From: an uncultured Victivallales bacterium
GTDB lineage: Bacteria; Verrucomicrobiota; Lentisphaeria; Oligosphaerales; JAFGRS01
Length of the DNA stretch: 64,000 nt
Direction of reading: 5' to 3'
NCBI GenBank assembly: GCA_903837355.1
Contig: CAILUI010000071.1
Coordinates: 20,484-84,483 of the forward strand
In this document: in pieces, positions 47,995-56,772 of the stretch
Numbering within the stretch: position 1 is the stretch's first letter
Layout of the letters: each line of letters begins with the position of its first letter
Made by a program: the position numbers and the translations under genes
Notes under the pieces: model-generated
Database searches by the model: none
What the model saw: the letters and a program-made list of their open reading frames with translations, nothing else
What the model was told of the DNA's origin: nothing

Positions 47995-48800
47995 GCCAGC
48001 ACCTCCGTCAGGTTCAGGGCGAGGTCGTCCACATGACCTCTGACACGGATAAGATAGTCCACGATCCGTCTGGCCGTGCGCTCGCCTGGGTCCCATGCCG
48101 GCGGAACTGCAGCGACATACGAGGCCAGCCGACGATCCGGGAGACGGGCGAAACGCTCAAGGCGTTGCTGCCAGTCGATCGGCTTCTTCCTCAGCGCCGG
48201 GCCAAACACGTGCTGGCCCAAGAAACTCAGCACTCCCCGTTGCCAGGGACAGTCGTCACCGGGCATGATGGAACGTAGGAAAGAGAACGCGAGCTCGTGG
48301 TCGTACACAAAGAGGACGTTCTTGCGCTGCAGCAGATTGGGGTTTGACTGACGGCGGTCCGGGTTCATGACGATGGCATCGAACGCGAACACGTCAGCGG
48401 CCTGGCTCAGCATCTCCGGCGGTACCCGTTGGCCGACTGGCCACGTGGCGACGCCCGTGCCGAGGTGGATGCTGCCGTAGTTGAGCCCCTGGCTGTCCTC
48501 TATCCGACGACGGGACTCCGGAAACTCGGTCGGCACACAGGTGTGGAACCCACCCTCAGTCCGCACGATCACCGGGTCCGGAGTCGCCAACCCAAGATCC
48601 TGGGCCAACAACGCCGCCATGAGCTCGCAGACCATGGCGGTCACGCTCAACTCCGGGCCGCCGAACTTGGCCACGATGTCGTGCTCGCCGCCGGCCGGAT
48701 CGATGCAGGCCAACAGGCAAGGCTTGGTGCGGCCGGACGCGATCGGTCGGTGGAAGCGCACGGCCTGGAGAGTCGGGACCTGGATCGGCTGGTCGCTCAT
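47991..48800 (-). CDS. HipA-like (HipA_2) kinase
   Basis: This 269-residue protein has a compact kinase-like fold with the HipA family catalytic segments: FAFDAIVMNPDRRQSNPNLL (catalytic Asp and metal-binding Asn) and VLFVYDHELAFSFL (metal-binding Asp in place of DFG). The N-terminal strand-rich part (TKPCLLACIDPAGGEHDIVA) corresponds to the nucleotide-binding lobe. It lacks the long N-terminal domain of classical HipA persistence toxins, which phosphorylate GltX, so its target may differ. It is joined to HsdS upstream and DUF3037 downstream by ATGA overlaps, so the three products should be made together. No HipB-type helix-turn-helix antitoxin is present. Confidence 0.82.
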   Translation of the reverse strand: MSDQPIQVPTLQAVRFHRPIASGRTKPCLLACIDPAGGEHDIVAKFGGPELSVTAMVCELMAALLAQDLGLATPDPVIVRTEGGFHTCVPTEFPESRRRIEDSQGLNYGSIHLGTGVATWPVGQRVPPEMLSQAADVFAFDAIVMNPDRRQSNPNLLQRKNVLFVYDHELAFSFLRSIMPGDDCPWQRGVLSFLGQHVFGPALRKKPIDWQQRLERFARLPDRRLASYVAAVPPAWDPGERTARRIVDYLIRVRGHVDDLALNLTEVLA

Positions 48801-50317
48801 CTGGGTCCGCCCGTGGTGTCCTCCTCCGCCCGCTGCCTGCTCTCCAGGCTGGCTGGCGCCAGCCCATCGCGTAGGAAACCCAGCGCTGCGGCCTCGTCCT
48901 GCTCAATGGCGATCTCGACGGCGCGCTTGGCCCGCGCCAGCAGTGCCGCGGACTCGCGCCGGGCGGCGTGGGCATCTTCCACCATCTTGCGGATTCCGCA
49001 CTGCACTGCGGCGGGCGCCTTCCATATCAGGTAGTCGGCGATGACATCGGGGCGCAGCTCAATCTGGCCCGAGGAGCCGGTCCAGCCGCGTTCGCTCTGC
49101 CACTGGCCCGGCATGGCATTCAGGAGACAGGCCAGGTAGACCGGGTCCAGGTCTCCGGTGGGCCGGATGATCGCGACGTGGTTGTCCGCGATGGCCGTGG
49201 CCGCCTCCAGCAGCGCCTGGCAGCGTCCGATGGTGATGTAGCCGGTCGAGTTCAGCAGCACGTCGTGCCTGCGGACGACAGCCTTGGCGTTGTTGCCATC
49301 GTCAACGAACGCTGCGCTGGTGAAGCGGTTGTCACGTAGCTCAACCTGCGTCTTGCCGACATGCTGGCTGTTGATGACGAGGTATTCGCCGGCCTCGACG
49401 TACTCCGGTGAGGCACCGCGGTGGATCGGTTCGGTCAGGCAGTCGCCGAGCCGTACGGCGCCGGCAGTCCGTATCCTCTCCATGAGTGCCGCGTATTTCG
49501 GGCGGAAGTACTCCGCATCCATCCTGCCGGCGGCGAGGGCGTCGGCAGCGCGGCGGGTGTAGGTCAGTGGCTCCGGCTGCTGCCAGTCGACCAGGCCCAG
49601 CTCCTCCAGCAGCGTCTGCTCGGCATGCTCCTGTGCGAGTCCTGCGTCGGCAGCCCTTCGTTGTGCCTTGACCAGTTCATAGCTGACCAGTTCCTGGAAC
49701 CGACGGGAGAGCAGGACAACCGGCAATGTACCCAGGCTTGCCACACTGATGTAGGGGTTCATCTGCTCGGTCTTCTGGCGGTCTGCAAACGCCTGGCCGA
49801 TAGCGCATGACAGGTAGGCGGCGAGGTACCCAGGAAGGACCTCGCTGGTCGGGGAGATCAGAGCCACATCCTGGTTCACCGCCAGTGGTTCAGCGGGGTC
49901 ATCCAGGAACGGGAAGGAGCTACAGATGCGCCGCTTTATGGTGCAGACGACCATTCCCTTACGCACGCTCTTCCCCGCGAACTCCGTATCGTAGTGGTGA
50001 CGTGTGATGCGCCGGAGTTTCTCCCAACGGAAGTTGAGCGGGTCAATGCACTCCAGCGTGACAAAACCTACATCACCACGCGACACGTCGTGCAGGTAGG
50101 GCGTATGGCCAGAGGCCAGAAGGGTGGTGACATCCCGGAGTGGTTTCCATGTTTGTCCGGCAAGGACCTCCGACAGCTTTGCCGTTGAGGGGTGGGCTGC
50201 GAACTGCGCATCGAGTCTTGTGGCGCGGCGCATGTCAGAGAACCGTGTCTCCCTGATCGTCTGCCCCTCCAGCAAGGCCCGGTAGTGGGCCTCGTTGAAG
50301 GGGCTCAGGGAAAAAAA
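48797..50317 (-). CDS. hsdS: Type I restriction specificity subunit HsdS, read from a slippery site at the end of hsdM
   Basis: This frame has no ATG before 50233, where a start would cut off conserved-looking sequence (AFFSLSPFNEAHYRALLEGQ), and it is open back through hsdM. Entry by a -1 shift at T7 (50311-50317) joins it directly to the methyltransferase. The body has two target-recognition domains (DVTTLLASGHTPYLHDVSRG; GDCLTEPIHRGASPEYVEAG), each followed by a conserved helix region (LVSYELVKAQRRAADAGLAQ; IRKMVEDAHAARRESAALLA), the normal HsdS pattern that reads a split DNA sequence. The stop overlaps the kinase start. Alternatives are an independent start, or a fused gene broken by a one-base error. 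Confidence 0.85.
   Translation of the reverse strand, partial: FFSLSPFNEAHYRALLEGQTIRETRFSDMRRATRLDAQFAAHPSTAKLSEVLAGQTWKPLRDVTTLLASGHTPYLHDVSRGDVGFVTLECIDPLNFRWEKLRRITRHHYDTEFAGKSVRKGMVVCTIKRRICSSFPFLDDPAEPLAVNQDVALISPTSEVLPGYLAAYLSCAIGQAFADRQKTEQMNPYISVASLGTLPVVLLSRRFQELVSYELVKAQRRAADAGLAQEHAEQTLLEELGLVDWQQPEPLTYTRRAADALAAGRMDAEYFRPKYAALMERIRTAGAVRLGDCLTEPIHRGASPEYVEAGEYLVINSQHVGKTQVELRDNRFTSAAFVDDGNNAKAVVRRHDVLLNSTGYITIGRCQALLEAATAIADNHVAIIRPTGDLDPVYLACLLNAMPGQWQSERGWTGSSGQIELRPDVIADYLIWKAPAAVQCGIRKMVEDAHAARRESAALLARAKRAVEIAIEQDEAAALGFLRDGLAPASLESRQRAEEDTTGGPR
50273..50317 (-). promoter_or_regulatory. Candidate -1 frameshift signal joining hsdM and hsdS
   Basis: On the coding strand the heptamer T-TTT-TTT lies in the zero frame of hsdM (codons CCT TTT TTT CCC), three codons before its stop. 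Slipping back one base continues into hsdS (TCC CTG AGC). A hairpin with arms AGGCCC and GGGCCT (50275-50292), extendable by two pairs, follows after 16 bases. The heptamer is an ideal slippery site; the spacer is longer than the usual 5-9 bases. T7 could equally cause transcriptional slippage. Confidence 0.45.
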
Positions 50318-52272
50318 GGCAGCTTCTCCTTGGCGGCGAATTCCGCAAAGGCTTCGGCGATGCCGTCCCGGGTGAGGCCGTCGTGGTTGAAGAGGTCGTG
50401 GTCGACGTAGAGGTGGCCGTGGGTATCGCGGCCGGCGATGATCTTCTCGCCCGAGGTGTCTTTGCCGGGCTTCTGCATGGTGGCGAAGAAGATGTTGTAG
50501 TCGTCGACCTTGGGGCAGAGCGGACCGGCCTGCGGGTCGTCGTTCCACTTCTGCACGAACAGCACGCTGGTCTTGGTGCCGGTGTGGGGCTTGAAGGTAT
50601 TGCCGTGCAGGCCGACCACGGCGAGGATGCGGCAGCGCTCGGCGATGAACTCGCGGACGCGCTTGTCGCTGGAGTTGTTGAAGCGACCCTGGGGCAGGAC
50701 CACCGCCATGCGTCCGCCCGGGCGCAGGAAGTCGAGGTTACGCTCGATGAAGAGCAAGTCGCGACCGACCTTAGTCTCGCCTTTGCCGTTGGCCTTTTGG
50801 CCGAGTTCGTAGCGCGAGAGGATGTCGCCCTGCTTGATGTCGCCGGCGAAGGGCGGATTGGCCATGAGCACGTCGCACTGGAACTCGCGGTAGTTCTCGG
50901 CGCCCTTGGGCCGCAGCCGCCGGAGTTTCTTCCAGCCCTCGAAATAGGTATCTTGCCAGCGCTGGTCGCCGGTTGTCTCCTCCCAGCGCCCCCAGTCGAG
51001 AGTATTGAGGTGCAGGACATTGGTCTGGCCATCCCCGGCGATCAGGTTCAGGCAGCGGGCCACGCGCACGGACTTCTCGTCGAAATCGATGGCGAACACC
51101 TTCTCGCGCACGTAGTCGATACACGGCTGTGGCTTCTGGTCGGCGGTGAACAGCTCGCTCTGTGGCAGGCCGAGGCGGTCCATGATGCGGCGCCAGACGT
51201 GGAAGATGCCATGGACGGTGAAGCCGGCCGAGCCGCATGCGGTGTCGATCAGCGTCTCGCTCTCCTGCGGGTTGAGCATCTTTACGCACATGTCGATGAC
51301 GTAGCGCGGCGTGAAGTACTGCCCCTTCTCGCCCTTGCTGCTCTGGTTGACCAGGTACTCGAAGGCCTCATCGATGACGTCGAGGTTCGAGTTGAAGAGC
51401 TTGTACTTCTCCAGGTAGGAAACGCAGACGGCCAGGTGCGAGGCCGTGAGCTTGAGCCGGTCATCGGGCGGGAAGACGCCCTCCCACTTGCTGCGGGCCT
51501 CGTTGAAAAGCGCGGTGATGGCGTCCCTGACCTTGGTATCGGTGTTGTTCTGCCGGAAGCGTAGATACTGGTAGCGACCCTGGTGGCAGGACAGTTCGTC
51601 GTAGAGCTTGCTGAAGATGAGCTTGAAGACCTCCTCGAAGACATCCACTCCGGCGTTGGCCAGCACCTCGTCCTGCATGTCGAGGATGATCTGCTTGAGG
51701 GACTTGCGGTTCTCGCCGTCCCTGATGGCCAGTTCCTCAAGCGTCCACGGCTGGTTGAGCAGGTCGGCCAGGTCGGTGTTGGCGTCGGGCAGGTCCGGCA
51801 GCTCGCTGAAGTAGTTGGGGTCCTTGCGGTAGAACACCGTCATCTGCGAGCCATTGGACCAGACGCCGATGGGCGCGCCGGTGGCATGGCAGTAGCTCTT
51901 GAGTTGCTCCTTGCCGTCCTTCTCCTTGGGCGTCTTGGTCTCGATGATGATGTACGGCGTAGTGGGGTGGTCGGCATCGAACACGACGACGTCGGCGCGC
52001 TTCACCTCGCGGCCGAAGGACACGGGGTACTCCACCGCGATGCGTGTCGCCGGGTACCCGTAGTGACGCAGGAGCCGCACGATCCAGAGCTGCCGCACGA
52101 TCTCCTCCGGCTTGGCGTGTCGGGCTTTGCGGCTCGCCTGGCAAGTGACGGTCGCCTTGCCGCCCGCATTATAGGCGATGGTCTCTTGTACGGCCTTGGT
52201 CTCGGCGGGGGAGAAGATCGTGTAGAGCGTCTCGGCGTGCTGGGCGATATCGGGTAGCGTTTGGTCAGTCAT
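50305..52272 (-). CDS. hsdM: N-6 adenine DNA methyltransferase HsdM with fused N-terminal restriction-nuclease domain
   Basis: This 655-residue protein has three parts. Residues ~25-190 resemble the HsdR N-terminal PD-(D/E)XK nuclease: VEYPVSFGREVKRADVVVFD followed by YIIIETKTPKEKDGKEQLKS, giving the D...ExK active site. Residues ~200-310 form the helical HsdM N-terminal domain. Residues ~310-600 are the N6-adenine methyltransferase with SAM motif LIDTACGSAGFTVHG (~343) and catalytic NPPF in DVLMANPPFAGDIKQ (~471). Nuclease and methylase on one chain, with a joined specificity subunit, would be a self-contained restriction-modification enzyme with no separate translocating HsdR. No ATPase helicase motifs are seen. 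The ATG at 52272 lacks a clear ribosome site. Confidence 0.87.
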   Translation of the reverse strand: MTDQTLPDIAQHAETLYTIFSPAETKAVQETIAYNAGGKATVTCQASRKARHAKPEEIVRQLWIVRLLRHYGYPATRIAVEYPVSFGREVKRADVVVFDADHPTTPYIIIETKTPKEKDGKEQLKSYCHATGAPIGVWSNGSQMTVFYRKDPNYFSELPDLPDANTDLADLLNQPWTLEELAIRDGENRKSLKQIILDMQDEVLANAGVDVFEEVFKLIFSKLYDELSCHQGRYQYLRFRQNNTDTKVRDAITALFNEARSKWEGVFPPDDRLKLTASHLAVCVSYLEKYKLFNSNLDVIDEAFEYLVNQSSKGEKGQYFTPRYVIDMCVKMLNPQESETLIDTACGSAGFTVHGIFHVWRRIMDRLGLPQSELFTADQKPQPCIDYVREKVFAIDFDEKSVRVARCLNLIAGDGQTNVLHLNTLDWGRWEETTGDQRWQDTYFEGWKKLRRLRPKGAENYREFQCDVLMANPPFAGDIKQGDILSRYELGQKANGKGETKVGRDLLFIERNLDFLRPGGRMAVVLPQGRFNNSSDKRVREFIAERCRILAVVGLHGNTFKPHTGTKTSVLFVQKWNDDPQAGPLCPKVDDYNIFFATMQKPGKDTSGEKIIAGRDTHGHLYVDHDLFNHDGLTRDGIAEAFAEFAAKEKLPFFP

Positions 52273-52592
52273 GGGGTGTTCTGCACGGCCTTGTGGTTGG
52301 CATCCTGGCTCTGGCGCCTCGCGCGTCTCGGGCCAACATAGCGTAGCGCGCGAATGCCTCAAGGCCCATCGCGGTGTCGCGTCTGTGCTCAACGGGGCAA
52401 GTCGCTCAGGGCCTGTCTCCGGGCGGCAGAAGCCAGAGGTCGGCGGTGCCGATGGTGATGGTCATTCTCGTCCTTCCCGCTGCCTAACGGGCTCGCCAGC
52501 AGGCCGGACGCTGAGTTCTGTTCTCGGCCCGCCCCTGGAAGCCGGGTTCTCCGCAACCCGGCCGCGGGATACGGAGATCCCGCTTTCCAGCT
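52273..52592 (-). promoter_or_regulatory. Intergenic region with two hairpins; upstream region of the hsdM operon
   Basis: No gene is visible in these 320 bases. Near the end of the UroD-like gene are two hairpins: CCGGGTT/AACCCGG (52542-52548 with 52555-52561) and GCGGGAT/ATCCCGC (52564-52570 with 52577-52583). They could terminate that transcript, although no T-run follows on the minus strand. The remaining ~270 bases must carry the promoter of the restriction-kinase operon; no clear -35/-10 pair was recognised. Confidence 0.4.
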
Positions 52593-53720
52593 CTAGTCGC
52601 TGCGGCGCCGCGAGGCGGAGCTGGCACCCGCCGCCGCCTCGCCCCGCGCCCGGATGGCGGCGGCGCGGTCGTGGATCTCCGCTGCGCTCACTCCGGCGGC
52701 GGCATACATCGCCAGGATGTTGGCGACCGGGGTTTCCGGCGGCACCGCATGGGAGGCGCCGAGGATGAAGCCGCCGCCGTCGGCGGTCATCACCTCGATC
52801 AGGCGGGCGGTCTCGCGCTCAACGTCCGCGGCGCTGCCGTTGGGCAGGAGGTCCTGGGTATCGACGCCGCCGTGGAAGGACAGGTCGCGCCCGAAGTCAC
52901 GCTTGAGGGCCGCCGCTTCCATGCCGGGGCAGTTGCACTGGATGGGGTTGAGCACGTTGATGCCGATCTCGATCAGGTCGGGGATGATCGGCCGGATGGC
53001 GCCGCAGGAGTGGTAGGCGACCCACAGTCCGCGCTTTCGGCCCACGGCGGCGATGGCGGCCAGATGCGGGCGGACCAGGTCACACCACATGGCGGGGCTC
53101 ATGATCATGCCGCGCTGGCTGCCCATGTCGTCGCCGGTCCACAGCCAGTCCACGGCAAAGCGGTCGCAGGCCGCCGCCGAGAGGCTGACGGCAAAAGCCG
53201 CGGCTGCAGCGAGTTCCGCACGGGCGAGGTCCGGGTCGGCCGCCAGGTCGAAGAGGGTCTGCTCCATGCCGCGCAGACGGCAAACCATCTCGACCAGGCA
53301 GGGCGAGACGTCGCAGCCGACGAAGCGCTCGGCGGCTTGGCGCATGACCGGTTCGAGGTTGTCCAGCAGGGCCGGGATGCGCGCGAACGGGTAAAGGTAG
53401 CCGCGCACGGCGTCGGCATCGGCCTCGGCCAGGGGCGAATGGCGGATCTGGTTGAACGGGCCTTCCTTGACCCATTCGACGCCCCAGTCGTCGGTGTGCC
53501 CCTCGCCCTCATGTTCGTGGACGATGCCCTCCATGGCGTGGTTGTTGCCGACCCAGGTCTGGCGGACGTCGTCGCCAAGGGCTTCGACCAGCGCCGCCGT
53601 GGGGATCTCGAGGGCCGCGGCCAGCCGCTGGGCGGCGTGCGGGTGGAACCACATCCACACTGGCACCCGGTCCACGGGCTGGCGGCGCAGGGCCCGCTGC
53701 ACGCGTTCTTTGGAGGTCAT
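52593..53720 (-). CDS. UroD-like (MtaA/CmuA-type) protein with intact metal-binding motif
   Basis: This 375-residue protein of the uroporphyrinogen-decarboxylase superfamily starts SKERVQRALRRQPVDRVPVW. It lacks the true HemE N-terminal arginine signature and instead resembles corrinoid-type methyltransferases. It keeps the zinc-binding pattern: His-x-Cys in WVAYHSCGAIRPIIPDLIEI and a distal Cys in VLNPIQCNCPG. GFILGASHAVPPETPVANIL closes the barrel. Of the three such proteins in this window it is the only one with the full HxC...C set, so it alone may be a methyltransferase. It follows the GH42 gene by 13 bases in one transcript. Confidence 0.82.
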   Translation of the reverse strand: MTSKERVQRALRRQPVDRVPVWMWFHPHAAQRLAAALEIPTAALVEALGDDVRQTWVGNNHAMEGIVHEHEGEGHTDDWGVEWVKEGPFNQIRHSPLAEADADAVRGYLYPFARIPALLDNLEPVMRQAAERFVGCDVSPCLVEMVCRLRGMEQTLFDLAADPDLARAELAAAAAFAVSLSAAACDRFAVDWLWTGDDMGSQRGMIMSPAMWCDLVRPHLAAIAAVGRKRGLWVAYHSCGAIRPIIPDLIEIGINVLNPIQCNCPGMEAAALKRDFGRDLSFHGGVDTQDLLPNGSAADVERETARLIEVMTADGGGFILGASHAVPPETPVANILAMYAAAGVSAAEIHDRAAAIRARGEAAAGASSASRRRSD

Positions 53721-53733
53721 GGGCAACCCCTGG

Positions 53734-55704
53734 TTAGAGCTGGATGACCGCGACGCCGAAGCGCTCGAGGAGGAGTTCGCGCCGCGTCTTCTTCCCCGAG
53801 AGCAGTTCGGTCTTGCCGGCGGGCACCGTCACCGCCTTGGGCTCCTCCGTGTGGTTGATCAGGAAGAGCAGATCCGCCTTGGGGCCCTGGCGCCGGGAGA
53901 CCTCGACGCCGGCCGGGGGCGTGACCAGCGCCTGGACGGCGGCGCTGGCGAGGACAGCGGCCACCACGGCATCGTAGAAGGCGTCCTCCTTGGCCACGGT
54001 GCCGACGTAGTAGCCCCAACCGTCGCCACAGCGGTTGCGGGTGACGGCGGCGTAGGCTTGGAGATGCCAGTCCTGGTAGGAGGCCAGGACCTCGGCGGTG
54101 CCGGGGATGACCCAGTCGGTGGAGAGGGTAGCGTTGAAGCTGCCGGCGATGGGCGCGCGGCCGCTGATGGCATGGGTGACATTGCCGGGCACGGCGTCGT
54201 ACTCCTGGATCTCGATGCCGAAGACCGGCGCCAGCAGCCCCGGCAGCGTGCGCTCGTGGCACAGCCCGGTGGCGTCCTTGACGCCCGTGCGGCAATCGCT
54301 GAGCAGGACGCCGCCTCGCTTCACATACGCCGCCAGGTGTTCGGCCAGCGCGTCGGGCAGCACGCAGAGATCCGGGGCGAAGACGGCCTTGTACAGGCTG
54401 AAGTCCGCCGTCGGCGGGATGAGGTCGACGTTGACCCCGGCGCGGAAGAGGGCCCGGTAGAAGCGCCGTACGGCAGTGGTGTAGTCGTTGCCGCCGTAGC
54501 CGGGCTGGATGCGTACGGCCCAGAGGCTGTCGTAGTCATAGAGGATGGCCACGTCGGCCTTGACCGTGGTCCCGGCGAGGGCCTTCTCGAGGGTGCGGTA
54601 CTCGCCGGCGGTCTGGGCAGCCTCCTGGTAGCGCCGCAGGGCGCGGCCGTCGTGCCCCAGCAGCCCATGCCAGTACTGCTCACGGCCGGCGGTGCAGGTA
54701 CGCCAGCGGAACCAGACCTGGGCGTCGGCGCCGTGAGCGAGTTGCTGGTAGCAGACATTGCGCAGTTCGCCCGGGCGGGGGTTGCGGCCGTAGGCGCCCC
54801 AGCCACCCGGTCCGGCGGTCTGCTCCATGATCCAGAAGTTCCTTGCCAGCAGCCCGCGCATGAGATCGGCGGCCATCGAGCTGTCGTAGCGGACCTCCGG
54901 GGCGCCCCAGACCGGGTAGTTGTCCCAACTGACGACATCGAGGTCCTTGGCCAGATCGTAGTAGTCGAGTTCCGGGAACAGCCCCATGAAGTTGTGCGTG
55001 ATGAAGTGCCTGGGGCAGCCCGCGCGCAGGATCTCGACCTGCTCATGCTGGAAGCGCACGTTCATCCAGGAGAAGTGCCGCTGCCAGTCGAGGCAGGCGC
55101 TGGGGTTGTGGCTGGTGGCGTCGTCGGGGATGGTGATCTCCTCCCAGGACTGGATGCGGTGGCCCCAGAAGTGCGTGCCCCAGGCGCGGTTCAGTTCGTC
55201 CAACGTCTCGTACTTGCGGCGCAGCCAGTGCTGGAAATCGGCCCGGCAACTGGCGCAGTAGCAGAAGGGGTTACCAAACTCGTTGTCGGTCTGCCAACCG
55301 ATCACGTTGGGCGTATCGGCGAAGTGCTCGGCCATGGCCCGGGTGATGCGTTGCGAGAGGAAGCGGTAGGTGCCGCTGGAGAAGCAGTTGTTCTTGCGCA
55401 CGCCCCAGGTGAGGCGCGTGCCGTCCTTCTGCAGGGCCAGGGTTTCGGGATGCTTGTGCGCCACCCAGGCCGGCATGACGGCGGTCGGCGTGCAGAGGAT
55501 GGCACTGAGGCCGCGCTCGGCCAGCGCGGCCAGGGCGCGGTCCCACTTGGCGAAGGTGAAAACGCCGTCCTCGGGCTCCATGTTCACCCAGTCAAACTCG
55601 CCCAGGCGGACGACGTTGAAGCCGGCTTCCTGCATCAGCCGCGCGTCGGTTGACCAGCGCTCCTCGGGCCAGTGTTCGGGGTAGTAGTCGACGCCGATGT
55701 ACAT
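53734..55704 (-). CDS. GH42 family beta-galactosidase
   Basis: This 656-residue enzyme begins MYIGVDYYPEHWPEERW with the GH42 TIM barrel. The acid/base Glu142 lies in IGWQTDNEFGNPF and the nucleophile Glu (~293) in NFWIMEQTAGPGGWG. A Cys cluster typical of the zinc-binding GH42 subgroup lies just after (PFCYCASCRADF). The trimerisation domain (ADVAILYDYDSLWAVRI; VLPDALAEHLAAYVKRGGVL) and the C-terminal beta domain are present, so the length is complete. There is no signal peptide, so it acts inside the cell on imported oligosaccharides or galactosides. It shares a transcript with the flanking UroD-like and VanX-like genes. Confidence 0.93.
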   Translation of the reverse strand: MYIGVDYYPEHWPEERWSTDARLMQEAGFNVVRLGEFDWVNMEPEDGVFTFAKWDRALAALAERGLSAILCTPTAVMPAWVAHKHPETLALQKDGTRLTWGVRKNNCFSSGTYRFLSQRITRAMAEHFADTPNVIGWQTDNEFGNPFCYCASCRADFQHWLRRKYETLDELNRAWGTHFWGHRIQSWEEITIPDDATSHNPSACLDWQRHFSWMNVRFQHEQVEILRAGCPRHFITHNFMGLFPELDYYDLAKDLDVVSWDNYPVWGAPEVRYDSSMAADLMRGLLARNFWIMEQTAGPGGWGAYGRNPRPGELRNVCYQQLAHGADAQVWFRWRTCTAGREQYWHGLLGHDGRALRRYQEAAQTAGEYRTLEKALAGTTVKADVAILYDYDSLWAVRIQPGYGGNDYTTAVRRFYRALFRAGVNVDLIPPTADFSLYKAVFAPDLCVLPDALAEHLAAYVKRGGVLLSDCRTGVKDATGLCHERTLPGLLAPVFGIEIQEYDAVPGNVTHAISGRAPIAGSFNATLSTDWVIPGTAEVLASYQDWHLQAYAAVTRNRCGDGWGYYVGTVAKEDAFYDAVVAAVLASAAVQALVTPPAGVEVSRRQGPKADLLFLINHTEEPKAVTVPAGKTELLSGKKTRRELLLERFGVAVIQL

Positions 55705-55716
55705 GCGGGGGTTCCT

Positions 55717-56571
55717 TCAGTTACGCGATCTCGCCAGGGCTTCATCCATCGCCTGGCGGAACTCTTGCGGGGCGTGCAGCGAGGCGCAGGGGTTGGCGAG
55801 CGGGGTGACGCGGCCGCTGCTGAGGTCGATGGCGACCGCGCCGTAGCGAGCCGGCCGGCCCGAGCCGGTGAGGAACTCGTCGTAGGCGTCGCCCTGGCTG
55901 TAGTGCCAGAACTCGTAGGGGTAGGCCATGAAGCCTTGGGCGCCCATGGTCAGGCTGATCAGAGTGCGGTTGCGGGCCGCTGCGCTCGAGATGAAGGGCG
56001 AGAGCATGGGGGTCACCTCCGACATCTCGATGTACGGTCCGCCCCGGTCCAGCGCCGCGCCGTCGCTCTGCTGCAGGACGGAGATATCGACGGCGCTGGC
56101 GGACATGTGCGTACCGGTCTTCGGTGCGGTCGCGGTCAGGCCCATCAGGCGGCGGAAGAAGAGCTCGGGGGAGGGGAGTTGGCCGCCGAGTTCCCAGATG
56201 ACCTTGGCCAGTACCCGGTCGAGGACGTAGGGGGCCAGGGAGAGTTGCTTCTGCATCTCCGCCGTGCGGTAGCCATCCTCGACCTTGAGGATCCAGCCGC
56301 GTTGGTTCAGGGCGCGTGCCGCCGCGACGAAAGCGGGGATGAGGCCCTCGCGCAGCAGGAAGTGGCGGGGGTAGGTAGCGGCGATCCGGGTATCGGAGAA
56401 GGCGACGGTGACGCCGGCGGCGGCCGCCGCCTCGCGCAGGGGTACGGCCGGCTCGCCGCACTCGACAACCGGGTACGCGAACATGCGCTGCATGAAGGCA
56501 TGGGCCGCCTCCAACTGGGCCGTCCAGAAAGCGCGGCGGTCAAGGCTGGCCGCTGCATCCGCTGCGGTCAT
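55717..56571 (-). CDS. VanX-like D-Ala-D-Ala dipeptidase (peptidase M15) family protein
   Basis: This ~284-residue protein has the M15D metal site in order: LKVEDGYRTAEMQKQLSL, the His and Asp of GTHMSASAVDISVLQ, and the Glu-x-x-His of PYEFWHYSQGD. VanX-type enzymes cleave D-Ala-D-Ala or other dipeptides in the cytoplasm. No signal peptide is present. The canonical SxHxxGxAxD is altered to THMSASAVD, with Ser in place of Gly, so activity is likely but specificity is open. ATG 56571, with AGAGGGA seven bases upstream, is preferred to an ATG 18 codons earlier. Confidence 0.78.
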   Translation of the reverse strand: MTAADAAASLDRRAFWTAQLEAAHAFMQRMFAYPVVECGEPAVPLREAAAAAGVTVAFSDTRIAATYPRHFLLREGLIPAFVAAARALNQRGWILKVEDGYRTAEMQKQLSLAPYVLDRVLAKVIWELGGQLPSPELFFRRLMGLTATAPKTGTHMSASAVDISVLQQSDGAALDRGGPYIEMSEVTPMLSPFISSAAARNRTLISLTMGAQGFMAYPYEFWHYSQGDAYDEFLTGSGRPARYGAVAIDLSSGRVTPLANPCASLHAPQEFRQAMDEALARSRN

Positions 56572-56772
56572 CGTGTTTCCCTCTGCAGGCGCGAGTGGGT
56601 GAGTGACCAACGTACGCAAGGCCATAGCCTACACGGCATGCCTGCGACGTCAACCCGCGGGGGGTGTCGGCGATTTCCTGCGGCGTCGGGTGTGGCCTGC
56701 CGGGGCAAGCCGGGCTAAGGTAGGGGCGGTGGTCCGCGGGTGCCGGGTTGTCGAGCCGAAGGAGAGTCGCCG

